A stretch of DNA of 64,000 nucleotides, from NCBI GenBank assembly GCA_017590115.1, contig JAGGNK010006892.1:20821228-20885227 (forward strand), in the 5' to 3' direction. This document shows, piece after piece, positions 11,543 to 23,400 of the stretch. Under the pieces are notes generated by a model. The model ran no database searches. It had not been told where the DNA came from and saw only the letters and a program-made list of their open reading frames with translations. The DNA comes from Montifringilla adamsi (taxonomy: Eukaryota > Chordata > Aves > Passeriformes > Passeridae). Within the stretch, counting starts at the first letter, position 1; every line of letters begins with the position of its first letter. Position numbers and translations under genes: made by a program.

Positions 11543-14500
11543 GTGAGCCCCGCTGCCCGCAGAGCCCGGCTGAGCTCCGCGGCCCTGGGCTGGCAGCCGC
11601 CGGCATGAGCGGTGCACGCACCCGCCTCGAGGCTGCCGGCAAAGACCTGGCGTGGCGGGGTGAGAAGGTGACTCGGGCTCCAGTTCTTCAGCGTGAGTTT
11701 CCCGAGAAACCCTGCTAGTAACCGCACAGTCCTAACCTGCCGGTGTTTCCCCGTGGAAGTACTCTGCGTAAATAATTATTCCTGGAAGGAAGGGATACTA
11801 CTCTAGGGGGTGGTTTAAGGAAGGGCTGTCCACTGACCCAAAGGTCTCTTTGGTGTGTGGTTAGCCGTGATCACTCCAGGGTGCCAGAGCCTTCAAGAAG
11901 TTCAAATTAATGACGTGTCGTTTTTCTGCTTTTCTGTCCCTTGAGCCCTCCTGGAGGCTGCTGGTGGGGCAGGGTTAATGTTACTATTCTGACCTAAAAT
12001 AGCAGCTGGTATGGGTACACAAACTCTTCTTGGTTTTGGCTGTATAAAGCCTCTAATTCAGCTGGTGGCTTACTGGTAGATGGTGTGAAGGATTGTAGCC
12101 TGGTCACACATAGTCCTAGGGGTTGCAATGCTTAAGCTCAGAAATTCAAACTTCAGTTTTTAACTCTGTTTGAAGTGCCTTCTTGCCAGTGCAGTCCTTC
12201 CTAAGTCTGTGGCAGTGCTTGAGCACTTTCCTTTACTTGATGTACTTGCAACTGCTCCTTGCCAGAACTGAATGTGTAGCAGACTGCACTTCCCAGCCCC
12301 ATTGGAAATGAGCAGGACCCACATTCTCCTTGGTGGGAGGCACTGAGAATGATGGTGCTCCACTGGTTTCCTGACTTTTACTACTCTTAATTCTTTCTGT
12401 GAGGAGTCTGTCACAGCAAGACAGAACAAGTGGCACCAACTTCAGAGGCATCAAATGTAGTTGGTGGCTTTTCGCATCAACTTTTGTTATTGGTGTCTGT
12501 TACACAAGGAAAGTGATTTTCTTTTTGAAAGCAAGTGACATACTCTATTTTCCTCCTGAGCTGCCCTCCCACGGCGTTACTGTGTGCTCTGTTTCAGGGT
12601 GCTGCTGTTATCAAGCGCTTTTCTAGCTTTGAAAACACCATCACTTCATCTAGAAAAGATGAAGTGCCCAACTGCATCATCAGTGCTGCATCAAAGCAAG
12701 GATTTGCTATCTACATAGATGACTCAGAAGACAAAGAAAACTATAGTTGCCAAGTGTCTGAAGAGCTGGAATTAAGCCACTGTGAACTGGATACCAGTGC
12801 AATGACATCTAGTATTCACCGGCTGCTGGATCTGAGTTCAGGTAACTCCTGTTACTACTCAGATGGTGTCCATAGCACAACCACATGTAGGGTGGTTATG
12901 AGTTGTGAATTGTAAGCTAGTGAGTAGCTTATGTGACAATAAGTAACACTTCAAGCTAACTTGGATTGTGTCTATATGAAGGGCAATACTTCTGAGATAA
13001 AATTAGCAAGAGAAAGTCAAGAGATTAATTTTACAAATGTCTTGCTGCTTCCTATTACCTGTTAGGCTCTCCTATGGTAGTGGACACATCCTTCCAATCC
13101 CAGCCAGAGGATCACATGGAAGATGTTGTAACTCTGGCTGTGGGAGAGTATGCAGAAGACATTCATCAGTACCTCCGAGAGGCTGAAGTAAGTTGCTGTG
13201 AGAAGCTTATAGGTATCTGTGGTAGGATGCAATATTGCAAAGATCCAAGGCTGCCACTGAACTACAAAGAGAAAGTAAACAGTCAAAGTAATTTCTTAAG
13301 ACAGCATATAGTCAGTGATAAATTCTTCCAGGATTAATGCATCCCTGTTAATTGCTATGATGGGAGCATCTCTTGACTTGTTTGGTATGAAGAATTCTTG
13401 CAAATGGGAGTAGAATGCTGAAAAAATGCTAAAGCAGTTTGATGTGATCTCACTGGTAGCTCTCTGGCTATAGCAGTAGTTTTTTCTACCTTCTTGTGTC
13501 AGAGCAGTGAAGTGCAGTGTCCTGATGGGACAAAGGGAGAAAATCTGATTGGTTCATTTTCAGGTCCTTCTGAATGGCTCAATTGATGGCAAAGCCTGTC
13601 CATAGTCCAGAAAGTGTTTTACTATTCTCCTGCTAACACCGAAGCTTCAATCTGTCTCTTCAGTGTAGGAATACTACTTTCTAGAGATGTCACTAGCTGG
13701 GAATAATTACCACTAGCACAATAATTGTAGTTAGTACTTTCAGTTATTAAGAGTGGGACAACCCCTGCTCCTTTTAGTGTAAGTATAAAGCATATTCATC
13801 AGCTCAGCCATCCATGGTTCTTTTCAGAGTGATCATCCTGATTCTTCAACTCTTTCCAAACAGGTAAGATTTAGGCCCAAGCCATACTACATGAAGAAGC
13901 AGCCAGATATCACAACAGGAATGCGTGCTATCCTGGTAGACTGGCTGGTGGAAGTAGGGGAAGAATATAAACTTCGGACAGAGACTTTGTACTTGGCAGT
14001 GAACTTCCTGGACAGGTTTCTTTCCTGCATGTCTGTTCTCAGAGGGAAGTTACAGCTTGTAGGAACAGCGGCAATTCTTCTGGCTGCGTAAGTGTTTCAT
14101 TTTCTGAAATCTTGGTGATTTGAAGCCTATTTTTGGGCTTAGTCTTGTAATGTAATTTGAAGGAAGGAAGGTTGCATCAGTAGGTAGCTTTTCATGATGT
14201 TTCAAGATTAGCAACGTGGGCTCCTTTGGTACTACTAAAATGAAACATTTAATGTTGAATGTGAAAAACTGTAGTGGGGAAAACTTGTAACCCTAAACAC
14301 AGAAGCAGAAGCAATAGTGTTAAACTACTAGCCTGTAAGGCTGTAATGGACTCAGTTGCAATCTACAGTTGGCCTTTAACTGCTCTAACTAAACAGAATA
14401 AGCACCATAGGTTAGGGGTGCATGGGTGTTTGCCTGGAGTGTGCTGTGTTACTGACAGTTGCCCACTGAAAGCTTGCTGTTAAGAGCTAACAATGTGAGT

Positions 14501-17073
14501 GTATGTCTGTCTAGGCTGATGACTCAGAGTTCCTCTATATTTGCCCAAGTTTGAAACTAAATTGTTAGCTAGCCTGGAGGAACAAGTAAAATTAGAGCTT
14601 TCCATAAGTTTTAGTAATGTCATGTTCTCATCCTGACGTGGGTATAGCATAAAGATTTATTTTACTATAACTTCAAAGCTGACAATATGGCTTCTATATC
14701 CCTTTTTTAGGAAGTATGAGGAGATCTACCCACCAGATGTGGATGAATTTGTCTATATAACAGATGATACCTACACAAAGAAGCAGCTGCTAAGAATGGA
14801 ACACTTGCTTCTCAAAGTGCTGGGCTTTGACCTAACAACCCCAACCATCAACCAGTTCCTCCTTCAGTATATTCAGAGGCGCGGAATCTGTATGAGGACA
14901 GAGAACTTTGCAAGGGTACGGACTATCTGTCCTCTGGGACTGAGGGGGAAGAAGTGATCCTTAGAGGAGAACTACTTGCACTTCATGAAGCTGTCTCTGC
15001 AACAGGCCTAAAATTGCATGTTTCATAGTGGTGGCTTGTGTGCCGAGACTTCTGGGTAGATGCCTCATGGAAATCCTAGGTTTGGTCCGTCTTGTCTGAT
15101 CAGGGATAATTCACTGACCACGCAATTAGGTGGTAAAAATCTAGTGGTTTTTTTAACAGTGCCTGTGTAGCAAGTGTGTCCTGGATTGGTGCTACTGCGT
15201 ATTGCTCCACAATGACACAGAATATACCTGCATAGCTGCATAGGAGTTGCCTGGAGTAGGCAACCATGCTTAGAAACAACAACATTACAATAAAACATCT
15301 GACCACCTGCTTCTCTGCAAAGGGTGTAGGATTGTAAAATGACTCTACTCCACCAGAGCCCATTCTGTGCTTCTTAGAGCTGTCCATTTATCCCTGATGT
15401 CCTGGTGGGGTCTACCTATATAAACAAGAGCCTTAGCAGATGGGAAGAGTGTGTCTGTCAGTTTCATGCAACTTGACTTTTCTGAGTCTCTACCTCTAAA
15501 ATCAAATCAGGTCTGATGATGGAACCAGAACTTCAGATTGGAGTAGATGGGTTAAGCTTTGGCAAAATGAGGTCTTTCTGTTCCCCCCTGAAACATGATA
15601 AAGGATCTTCTGTAAGATCAACAGGACTGGAATGCTAATTCTTCTCACTAGATTCATAGTTTATGTTTTTGTGCATCATACTGAGATCATTGCTGAACTT
15701 TAATACTTGCAGTATTGAACTGATTGTACCAACTAGGTTGATTCTTTTTTGAAAAATTTGGGTTTTCTTGTTCAGTATCTTGCAGAGCTGAGTCTCCTTC
15801 AGGTTGATCCTCTTCTGAAGTACCTTCCTTCACAAATTGCTGCAGCAGCTTACTGTTTAGCAAACTATACAGTGAACAGATCTTTCTGGGTAAGAACAAC
15901 AACTGTGTGTTAATAAATAGCTCAAGCATTTTGTTATTGTTAGAACTGAGCTGAGAAGGAGGAGGAGTAGCTACAAAATATATTGTTCTGAAGGCTGAAA
16001 TCCTAGGATGAGTAGCTGTTCTTGAGTTAATGAGACTACCTGATAAATGACTGTTCAGTAAACCTGAAATATCGTGCCTCTTCTCTGAAACGGAAGGGAT
16101 TTTACTGTCTTGTTCACTTACGTCAAGGCTGTACCAAAGGCTTCACAAATGTCCAAAACTACACCCCCAGATACAATTCAGGGTCCAATTCAGTTCTGGG
16201 AGAAAGGGGAGAACTGATTTTGTCTACTTGAGTGATTATACTACTGTGTAATTGTGGCTGCTTTACCACAAGCCTTGGTAGAACTTCCAGCTGTATGTTG
16301 GAGGAATAGCTTTAGTGCAGAGTAAGATCCAGAAGAGATGTAATGGATGCACATGCTTAGAGCAGAAGGAGCTTGTCAGACTTCATGGCACCAAGGAAGA
16401 CCTAGAGTGAAACTGATGGCACAATACAATTGAATCTTTTTCATGCTTAAAGAATCTAGACTGAGCTCTGATGTACTGAAAAGAGTTTCTGCTTCCGTGA
16501 GAAACCCATCTTCTAGATGACTGCTGGCTACAATAGAGTAACACTGTTTTTTCTCATCCGACCAGCCAGAAACACTTGCTGCATTTTCTGGATATTCCTT
16601 AAGTGAGATAGCGCCTTGCCTGACTGACCTGCACAAAGCATGCCTTGATGCATCCCATTGCCAGCTGCAAGCTATTAAGCAGAAGTATAAGCACCCAAAG
16701 TAAGTAACCAGTATGCCAGTGTCTTGGATAGCACAGGATGACTCTTGACTCTGGTTTTCCAGCTTGGGCTGTGGCTGATGTAGCTCTCTCATAGTTGTCA
16801 GCTTCTAGTTCTGAAACAGAAGCCTCCATCAGCCCCTTGAGGAGAAAACTTTACTGATCAGAAAAGTGATTAATCTATAAGTATGCAGATGCCTTGGATA
16901 ACAACTTTGTCTGCAATGTTGCAGGATGATGCTTTTCTTATCCACTGTATTGCACATTCAGGTGATAGTTCATTTGACAAATCTGAAGGCCATGTCTGTA
17001 GTCACTTCATTTCTATTCCAGGTACCTGCAGGTGTCTCTTCTGGAGCTCCCAGCAGTTCTTCCTCTACACTAG
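11411..17073 (+). CDS. CCNA1: Cyclin A1, eight coding exons, 408 aa
   Basis: Coding exons are 11411-11542, 12598-12841, 13066-13187, 13864-14087, 14711-14915, 15776-15889, 16566-16699 and 17022-17073; all introns are GT-AG and the join is 1227 bases, in frame. The product is the A-type cyclin that activates CDK2 and CDK1, needed for male meiosis in mammals. An N-terminal destruction box [10 protein letters not shown] (residues 26-35) would mediate APC/C-dependent turnover. The cyclin box carries the hydrophobic-patch motif MRAIL (186-190), then [13 protein letters not shown] and the highly conserved [15 protein letters not shown] and [11 protein letters not shown] segments. The second cyclin fold spans about residues 308-392. 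The C-terminus ...[10 protein letters not shown] matches cyclin A1 (human ends EPPAVLLLQ) rather than cyclin A2, which decides the paralogue. The start MHRTGEKS aligns with the shorter human isoform start MHCSNPKS; the longer human N-terminal extension was not found. No stop, frameshift or missing key residue is seen. Confidence 0.97.
12598..12841 (+). CDS. CCNA1: CCNA1 coding exon 2 (residues 45-126)
   Basis: Acceptor CTGTTTCAG, donor GTAACT, ending in phase 1. It encodes the poorly conserved N-terminal linker. Recognisable points are [10 protein letters not shown] (human KQGFDIYMDE) and the segment HRLLDLSSG leading into exon 3 (human HFLLDFNTV). Confidence 0.93.
13066..13187 (+). CDS. CCNA1: CCNA1 coding exon 3 (residues 126-166)
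   Basis: Acceptor CTGTTAG, donor GTAAGT. Encodes SPMVVDTS and then [14 protein letters not shown], the N-terminal helix preceding the cyclin box (human EYAEEIYQYLREAE). Ends in phase 0. Confidence 0.95.
13864..14087 (+). CDS. CCNA1: CCNA1 coding exon 4 (residues 167-241), cyclin box start
   Basis: Acceptor CCAAACAG, donor GTAAGT. Encodes the most conserved part of the protein: KKQPDIT, the MRAIL hydrophobic patch that binds RxL substrates, [38 protein letters not shown]. Ends two bases into an alanine codon. Confidence 0.97.
14711..14915 (+). CDS. CCNA1: CCNA1 coding exon 5 (residues 241-309)
   Basis: Acceptor CTTTTTTAG, donor GTACGG. Encodes [19 protein letters not shown], the core of cyclin-box fold 1 with the CDK-contacting K and E, and ends in the linker to fold 2 (RTENFAR). 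Confidence 0.96.
15776..15889 (+). CDS. CCNA1: CCNA1 coding exon 6 (residues 310-347)
   Basis: Acceptor CTTGTTCAG, donor GTAAGA, both phases 0. Encodes [20 protein letters not shown] and [13 protein letters not shown], the start of the second cyclin fold. Confidence 0.96.
16566..16699 (+). CDS. CCNA1: CCNA1 coding exon 7 (residues 348-392)
   Basis: Acceptor CATCCGACCAG, donor GTAAGT. Encodes [19 protein letters not shown] and the terminal helix with [11 protein letters not shown]. The last codon is split (AA|G) across the next intron. Confidence 0.95.
17022..17073 (+). CDS. CCNA1: CCNA1 terminal coding exon 8 (residues 392-408 and stop)
   Basis: Acceptor TTCTATTCCAG. Encodes [16 protein letters not shown] then TAG at 17071-17073. 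The short tail is the segment that separates cyclin A1 from A2. The acceptor ends exactly at 17021, giving the G that completes the split lysine codon. Confidence 0.94.
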
Positions 17074-17290
17074 ACACTGTGGATCCTGGACTTGAAGATT
17101 ACTGTGTCCCAATCAACAAAGCTGGTCTAACATTTCATAGAGCACTGCGGGTCATGTGTCTGTAACCACAGTGATCAGAATGGTTTTTAAGCTAATATTT
17201 TTTAATGAGATGCCTTTTTAAAAATAGGTATTAGATTATAGCTCTTAACATAACTGAAAGCACTTTTAATAAATGTCTTATTACACTCTA
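17074..17290 (+). other. CCNA1: CCNA1 3' untranslated region
   Basis: AT-rich sequence between the stop codon and the first canonical AATAAA about 195 bases downstream. Transcript cleavage is expected 10-30 bases after the signal, so the end is approximate. Longer 3' ends using later signals are possible. Confidence 0.6.
17268..17273 (+). terminator. CCNA1: Poly(A) signal AATAAA of CCNA1
   Basis: Canonical AATAAA on the coding strand, the first after the CCNA1 stop codon, within a plausible short 3' UTR. Confidence 0.7.
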
Positions 17291-17356
17291 CCTCTATGAA
17301 TCTTCTGACTTCTGTTAATACCTGCAGTAACAGTGAGTGGAATGAATTTTTGAATG

Positions 17357-17424
17357 TTTTTTTTTTTGTTGTTGTTTTGTTGGTTTTGGTTTTTTTTTTT
17401 TTTTGGGGGGCGGGGAGGTGGGGT
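17357..17424. repeat. T/G-rich low-complexity tract
   Basis: Runs of T broken by TTG and TTTTGG motifs, ending in a G-rich stretch. It lies just downstream of the CCNA1 poly(A) signal. Its open frames (poly-K/N on the minus strand) are artefacts of low complexity. Confidence 0.8.
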
Positions 17425-20400
17425 TTGTTTTTTACTAAATAGCTGTAAGCACTTATAAGCTGGCTGGAGTGGATAAAGCAGAGCTTGAACCACCACAACC
17501 TCACATCCCTGTAGGCACAATGATTTGCTGTAGTCCTGTTTGTTCTTTCTTCAATGAGATAAGATCCTGTGGGCATGAACAGAAGCTATTTTCTGCAACT
17601 TGTTTACCGTATCAGACCAAGAACATCCACATGCAGTTGGTCTTTGAACTCTGAACATGTTTGTAGAAGATCATCAATGTTGAGATAGAAGTCAGACTTC
17701 CCTTTATGGAAACAAAATAGGGGATTGCCTTGCAGGGAGCTGGGAGATTGTAGCTGGCAGAGCATTAGGAGCTTTTCATACACTGCTGAACAGACTGCTT
17801 TAGAGAGCAATGCTGAAAGCTATGAGGTACTGGAACAGCAGAGTTGACTGGATTGCTTCTGAGTCATTCTTGTAGTGTGGAGTGTTATAACAAGCCTGTC
17901 TGAGATGACCTCTCATGTCAGTAGAGCACTGGTAATCTGTGTGAAGGGAGGGCAATGGGACAGAGCTATTAGCTATCTTAACCTGAGCTGCTACATGGTC
18001 TTGTGTCCCACTGTCAGTTATTTGTTAGGTATTGCTTTAAAAAAAAAAAACCCAAACATCCAAACAGGAGACCACTTTGTACTCTCAAACACAACCCCTG
18101 TCCAAAGTAGTTTAAAAATCAGTTGGTCATATTGGTCAACATGTAGAGAACTATAACCCACTCATACAAATGGTAAGGTAAGTTTGAGGTGTGCTTGTAC
18201 TGCAAGAGTTTAAAACTTCCAGGGCTTACTGCTTCCTAAGAGAGCAGTCTGTACAGTGTATTATGAGTTTCCAAGCAAGAACAGGTTTAACACTTGACAC
18301 CAGTATGCAATTCAATAGACATATTAAGTAGCAGCTAACGAGCCTCTTATTTTAATTTTAAAACCTGATTATGCCAATATGTGTGATGAGGCTTTTAGCT
18401 TTGGCATTCCCTCAATGTATGTAAGACTTCCTTTCCCTTAATTTCTCCCTGTGCGGCCTGATGGATCTTTCTAGTAATGCGAATTCTTGTATTTCTCTGA
18501 AGTGGAGGTAGTGGTCGTGACCGCTTCACTTGTCTCAAAGTAAACATCCTTTAAGGGAGAGTATTTAATTTCAGTCTAGCACAGTCTTGTGCTGTAGTTT
18601 CAGTCTAGTTCTTGGTCTCTTGCTTCAAGCACTTTCTGATCAGTAGAGTGAATTTGTCTTGATATGTTTATGATAATGGACAGTGAAGTGACCAGATATC
18701 CCATGCTCATGTTTGCAGCATTCATTTTGTGGTGGGGCCTCAATCCATAGATTTTGTTCATGCACTGAATTTCATGGCTTGTGGATATATGTCCTAAAGG
18801 TGGGCTATGAACTTCACTCCTGCCTGCAGTCAGCTTCTTTAAAGAGTGTTTCTCAGTGCAAAGCTGTGCCAGTGGCACCTACCTACAACAGGCAACTCTT
18901 GGTTGCTTGTTTCACAAGGAAGTGGTGAGTGCCCTGAGCAAGTGTTGCTAAGTCTGCTCAGCTTTTGAGTACCAGCTTGTTTGATGTTTCAGGCTGAACA
19001 CAAGATATTCTGAAATCCCATGTTAATAAGATTCTACCTGTAAGTAATTGTGCTCACTGAACTGCAGCTAACTGTAGTGTTGCATATTTTCAAAGCAGAA
19101 ATTAATGTCTCAAGTGCAGGAATGTTTTCCTTGTGCTACAGGAGATTAAAGATTTGTGTGTCATGCTGCAGCAGTAATGGGGAAGAGATGAGTTTTTGTT
19201 TTTATAAACAGTCTATAACCACAGTCATGCCTCATGTTCCTGGGCCAATAGATTTGGTGCATCTAACAAAGTAAGAGTCTGAATTTACTAAGTGTTTTAA
19301 CATCTGGAGTCTTTCTAGAAGCCACATTCTGTTCTGTTTTACTTTCTTAAATTTAACTTATAACTGCAAGGCTATTGCAGCAGTTTCACTTCACATTCTC
19401 AGAGCTTCATTTCTTTAGTATACAAATATACCTGGGGCTTTTTGGGTTTTTTTTTAAGCTATAATATGTGAAGACTGTACTTCATCTGCTTTCTTGTTTT
19501 GTAATTATTTTTCATCTCAGCTTTTGACTTAAATATTGTTTCAGTCCAAGGCTAAAAAGGGTAAAAAAAAAGTAGTTAAGGTGAAGAATCGCATAATGCT
19601 GCAGTCTGAATGCTAATAATGAGTTTGGGCAAGATGGATTAAATTTTAATTTGTGAGATACAAGAAACTCATCTTGAAGTGGTCTCATCTGAGATCTGTA
19701 ATAATGCAGTTTTGGAAAGTTCCTGCTCTAATCTCACTTCATTTTGTTGAATTTGTCTCATTCAGAGCAAGGAAAAAAGACTTACTGCTGTTGTAGGAGT
19801 GAGCCTTGACTCTTCCAAGGTGGAAACTGAGTGCTATCTCCTCTCTCCTTCAATGTGAATCATCACACTTTGGCTTACCCCTTGTGGGCTGTTCTCTGCA
19901 GATGATACCTGAGATCAAGGGATAAAAGATGCTGCAGTTGGGCATAAAGTTGTAATGAAGGTGAAATAATACTGTTTTAATAGATGAAGTACTTGAATAC
20001 AGATGCAAAAACATGTAGGAGTACTAAAGGTTGTACTGAAAATCAGGTATACGGGAAGATGGATTTATAAAGAGGGAGATGAAAGCAACCCAAAAGGAAG
20101 CTTTAGGTTTTCATTGATGTAGTGCCTATGCTAAGAGGTATAAAGCTCACAGCCTTGTGTGATCCTTGAAACAGAACCAGACCTTTTGAAGACAGCCGTA
20201 TCATGGAAAAGAAATAAAAGGCAATCAGCATTAAAGCTTAAACTGAGACAGTCTCAATTCTTGACCATCATCCTTAGTGGCTTGTAGACCATGGCCACAA
20301 ATAAAACCTTTTTTTTTTTTTTGTTTTTGTTTTTTGGGGTTTTTTGGGGGGGTTTTTTGTTTGTTTGTTTGTTTTCTTGTTTGTTTGTTTTGGTTTTTTT

Positions 20401-23400
20401 GGTTTTTTTTTGTTTGTTTGTTTGTTTGTTTATTTGGGGTTATTTTTTGTGTCGGGATAGAATGTAAGAGAATAGAGAGTGCAAAAGGCAATCTCACCCC
20501 TGAGGAGCTGCAGCTGTACTAATTACCAAAGATTAGGAACAGGCGTGCCCTTAATAGGCCACAGCTGTGTCCAAAAAGGATGAGTGCTATAAAAGAGTGG
20601 GTTAGCTTGTTAAGAGGTGTGTTGGAGGTTGTTGGCTGTGCTGTGAGGAAGAAAGAGTCAGCACTGTGAGGAGCTGCCCATAAGAAATCACCAAGAAGGT
20701 ATGGAACTTTTGAGACAAGATAACAACATTTTTTTTTGGGGGGGGGGAAATACTTCAACTGTGGTTGTTTTGGAAATGCCAAGGATGATCATGCTTACTT
20801 ATCTCTGCTGTGAAGGTCACTCTGTTGAACATCAGCATGTGTATTTCAAAGGCTGACTATTGGCTTCTATGCAGGTCACAGTACCTTCTTTCAGTAAAAA
20901 TTTACTGGGACAAAACCCACTGGTGAAACAGCAGGCTGAGCACATCCAAGGAGCTTTGAGGGATCACTTAGTACTCCTAGTGGAGTAGATTGGAACTGAG
21001 AGTTGTTGAGGGTTTTGTCTTTGACCCATGATGTTCAGTTCAAGAGGTCTTTAACATTGGTATTAGAACAAACACAAACATCCCTAATCTTATTCTAGCA
21101 ATTTCCATGTTACTGTACTGTGGCTTTCAAGAGACTTGGCTGTATGATAGTATTTTTCTGTGTTGTAGTTTCTAACAATATTTTAGCCATCTTGGTGTCT
21201 TGAGAAAGCTGTCCTTATAACTGGAGATGTGTTGTGGATCCACTGTTCCCTTTAGATTAAAAGGGGTAAGTGCAACTTGATACTTTATGGGAAGGTAGTG
21301 GCTTAAAAGCTATGGTCTGCCTTTGTTTTCCTCTTCTCTGGGGTGAGTTAAGGATGTCTGAAAGGTAATTAGGTATTTAGAGAGAATGCTTTAATTGTGT
21401 TCAGAACAGTTAAGCTGCAGAAGGTTGTCTGCCTTGCTGGGAAATCTGGCTGTGTGATTAGTCTGTGTGCATACCTGCTTGTCATCAATTCTACAAATTA
21501 CTCAAATTGGCTCTGATCACTGAGGTGGGTACAGCTAGTGAGGCTGCTCTTAGACATGAGAAACAAGCCAGCAACATCAGTGATTGCTTCCTGGGTTTAA
21601 GCTTTTTATCTTGCAATTTTCCTCAGCGCCTGCTTTTCCAGAGCAAGATCATCTTCCTATACTGAAGAACTGAGCAGACTATGCTAGGCAGATGTGAACC
21701 GGAGGCAGTACAGACCCATCCCCTACTACTCAGATATTCTAGAGCTCTCAAGCTGACTCTTCTGAAGTTTCTTGGGTCCTATAGTGTTTCTAGTGGATGT
21801 ATGTATTTTCCCATTGCATAAGACAAGAAATGCACTGAATACTTATTTTTAGTTTCATAGTTCTCTTGTATGGCAGGCTCTGACTTTCTCTTGGATGCTT
21901 GTTTATATTGCATCTACTTAAAATGCAAAAAAAAATTTTTTTTTTTTTTGCATGAGATGTCCATAATGAACATCCCTGACAAGAAGTTCATGGAGAATGT
22001 GCACTGCAGAGATGTAGAGAAGCAGTGGATAAGGCATAAACCTGTGTGATAAGTAATATACCCAGTCACAGCTCTTCTGTGCACTCCTTGTGGTTTGTCA
22101 CTGTAGATGGCAGCCCTGCAAACATTGAAGAGAAACTTCAGACAAACTTACAGGACAGCCTACAGACAGATACTGACCACATGATAGAGTTAATCCTAAA
22201 GTACATGCCTACCTGCATCAAATTAACTTGTGTCTGGGACAAGAGAGACCAAGCAGTCCTGCCCCTAATTTCTCTGAAGGTGCTAAAATTATGTCTGTGT
22301 CTTGGAGTTTTGTACAGTGCTTGCCTAGTTAGGCTGTGCTGGTACTGAAAAATAATTGTGGATTGAGCAAGGACTGGTTCCTGGCCAAATGTTTGTCTCC
22401 ATTTGGCTTGTTTCTGTGATTCTCAGGGCTGGCTAGTTTTTTAAGTAGATTTGTCTTGGAGAGTGCTTTTGGAGCAGGACAAAATACTGAGTGTGAGCTA
22501 ACAGGCTGTGTAACTGTCTGTGCTCAGAGCTTGTGCTTGCAGTCTGCCCCTCTTTTGTCTTATGAATGTGTCCAGAATGACCAAGTCTCCCTGCCATTGA
22601 TACCAGTAAATACCTAGTTAAACCCTAAAGAAGTCCTTGGTCCTTGTTTTTCAGATCATCTTTAGTTGAACACAGAAGACCCTTACTGGAGCCAAGTGCT
22701 GAAAAACCAGGCTCATGATGAAGCATTGAGTTCTGGCAAGAAACAGTCTCCTCCCTCCGCCATCTGCAGCCAAGCTGCTTTTTCTGCTTGTTTACTGTTG
22801 TTTGTGTTTTGATGTGTAAATTACTTGAAAAAGTAAGAGAGGGCGCTAGACCCCACAGCATCCAACAGATGACGTGGACTCCTTACAGCAGAGTAATGTA
22901 AACTCCGTCCCTGTTCAGGCAGAAACTATAGCGACATGTATCTCAAAACAGAATAATCCACTTGGTTATTTTTTTCCACTCATAAAAAGGATAGAAATAT
23001 CTGAGCATTAACGAAATGTATGGGGAAACAGAGTGCAGATGAGCAGCAGCAGCTGTGCTGTTCCTGCATGTGACAGTGGAGTGAGGCATTGAGGTGGCAG
23101 AAGCAGGTTCACTCTGAAGCACATTTGCATAGCACACGTTTTCCAACAGCACACCTGTCCCAGTACGTGGTGTACTGTCACCTCTGGTTACTGAAGAGGC
23201 ACAGTTGGCTTCAGCCGCGCAGGAAAGGACCTTGAAGCTTTTTTTTTTTTGTTTGTTTTGTTTTGTGTTGTTGTTGTTGAACCAGACACTGTATCCTGAT
23301 GTCCCCGAAGGACAGGACCAGAAGAGGGCACCAGCATCCTTGGTCTGGAGCTTGAAGGGAAAGCCAACCTCAGCGTTCCCCAAAAGGGTCTCAGCCCAAC

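Larger units (their letters stand above)
10980..11680 (+). promoter_or_regulatory. CCNA1: CpG island and CCNA1 promoter
   Basis: Base composition changes abruptly from AT-rich to strongly GC-rich with dense CpG (for example the CGCGGCCGCAGCGGCTCCGG block near 11085). The island covers the first coding exon of the cyclin gene and its upstream flank. A GC box, GGGGCGGGCGGG, lies at 11273-11284 and a CRE-like core GACGTC at 11399-11404. No convincing TATA box is seen, as expected for a CpG-island promoter. GC boxes drive the mammalian CCNA1 promoter, so the same logic is plausible here. A pyrimidine-rich run ending in AAG just before 11394 could be a splice acceptor, so the true first exon may be non-coding and lie further upstream. 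Confidence 0.85.

Noticed and set aside
11167..11727. 186-codon minus-strand frame in the CpG island
   Set aside because: GC-rich island artefact, overlapping other long frames on both strands, with no recognisable domain.
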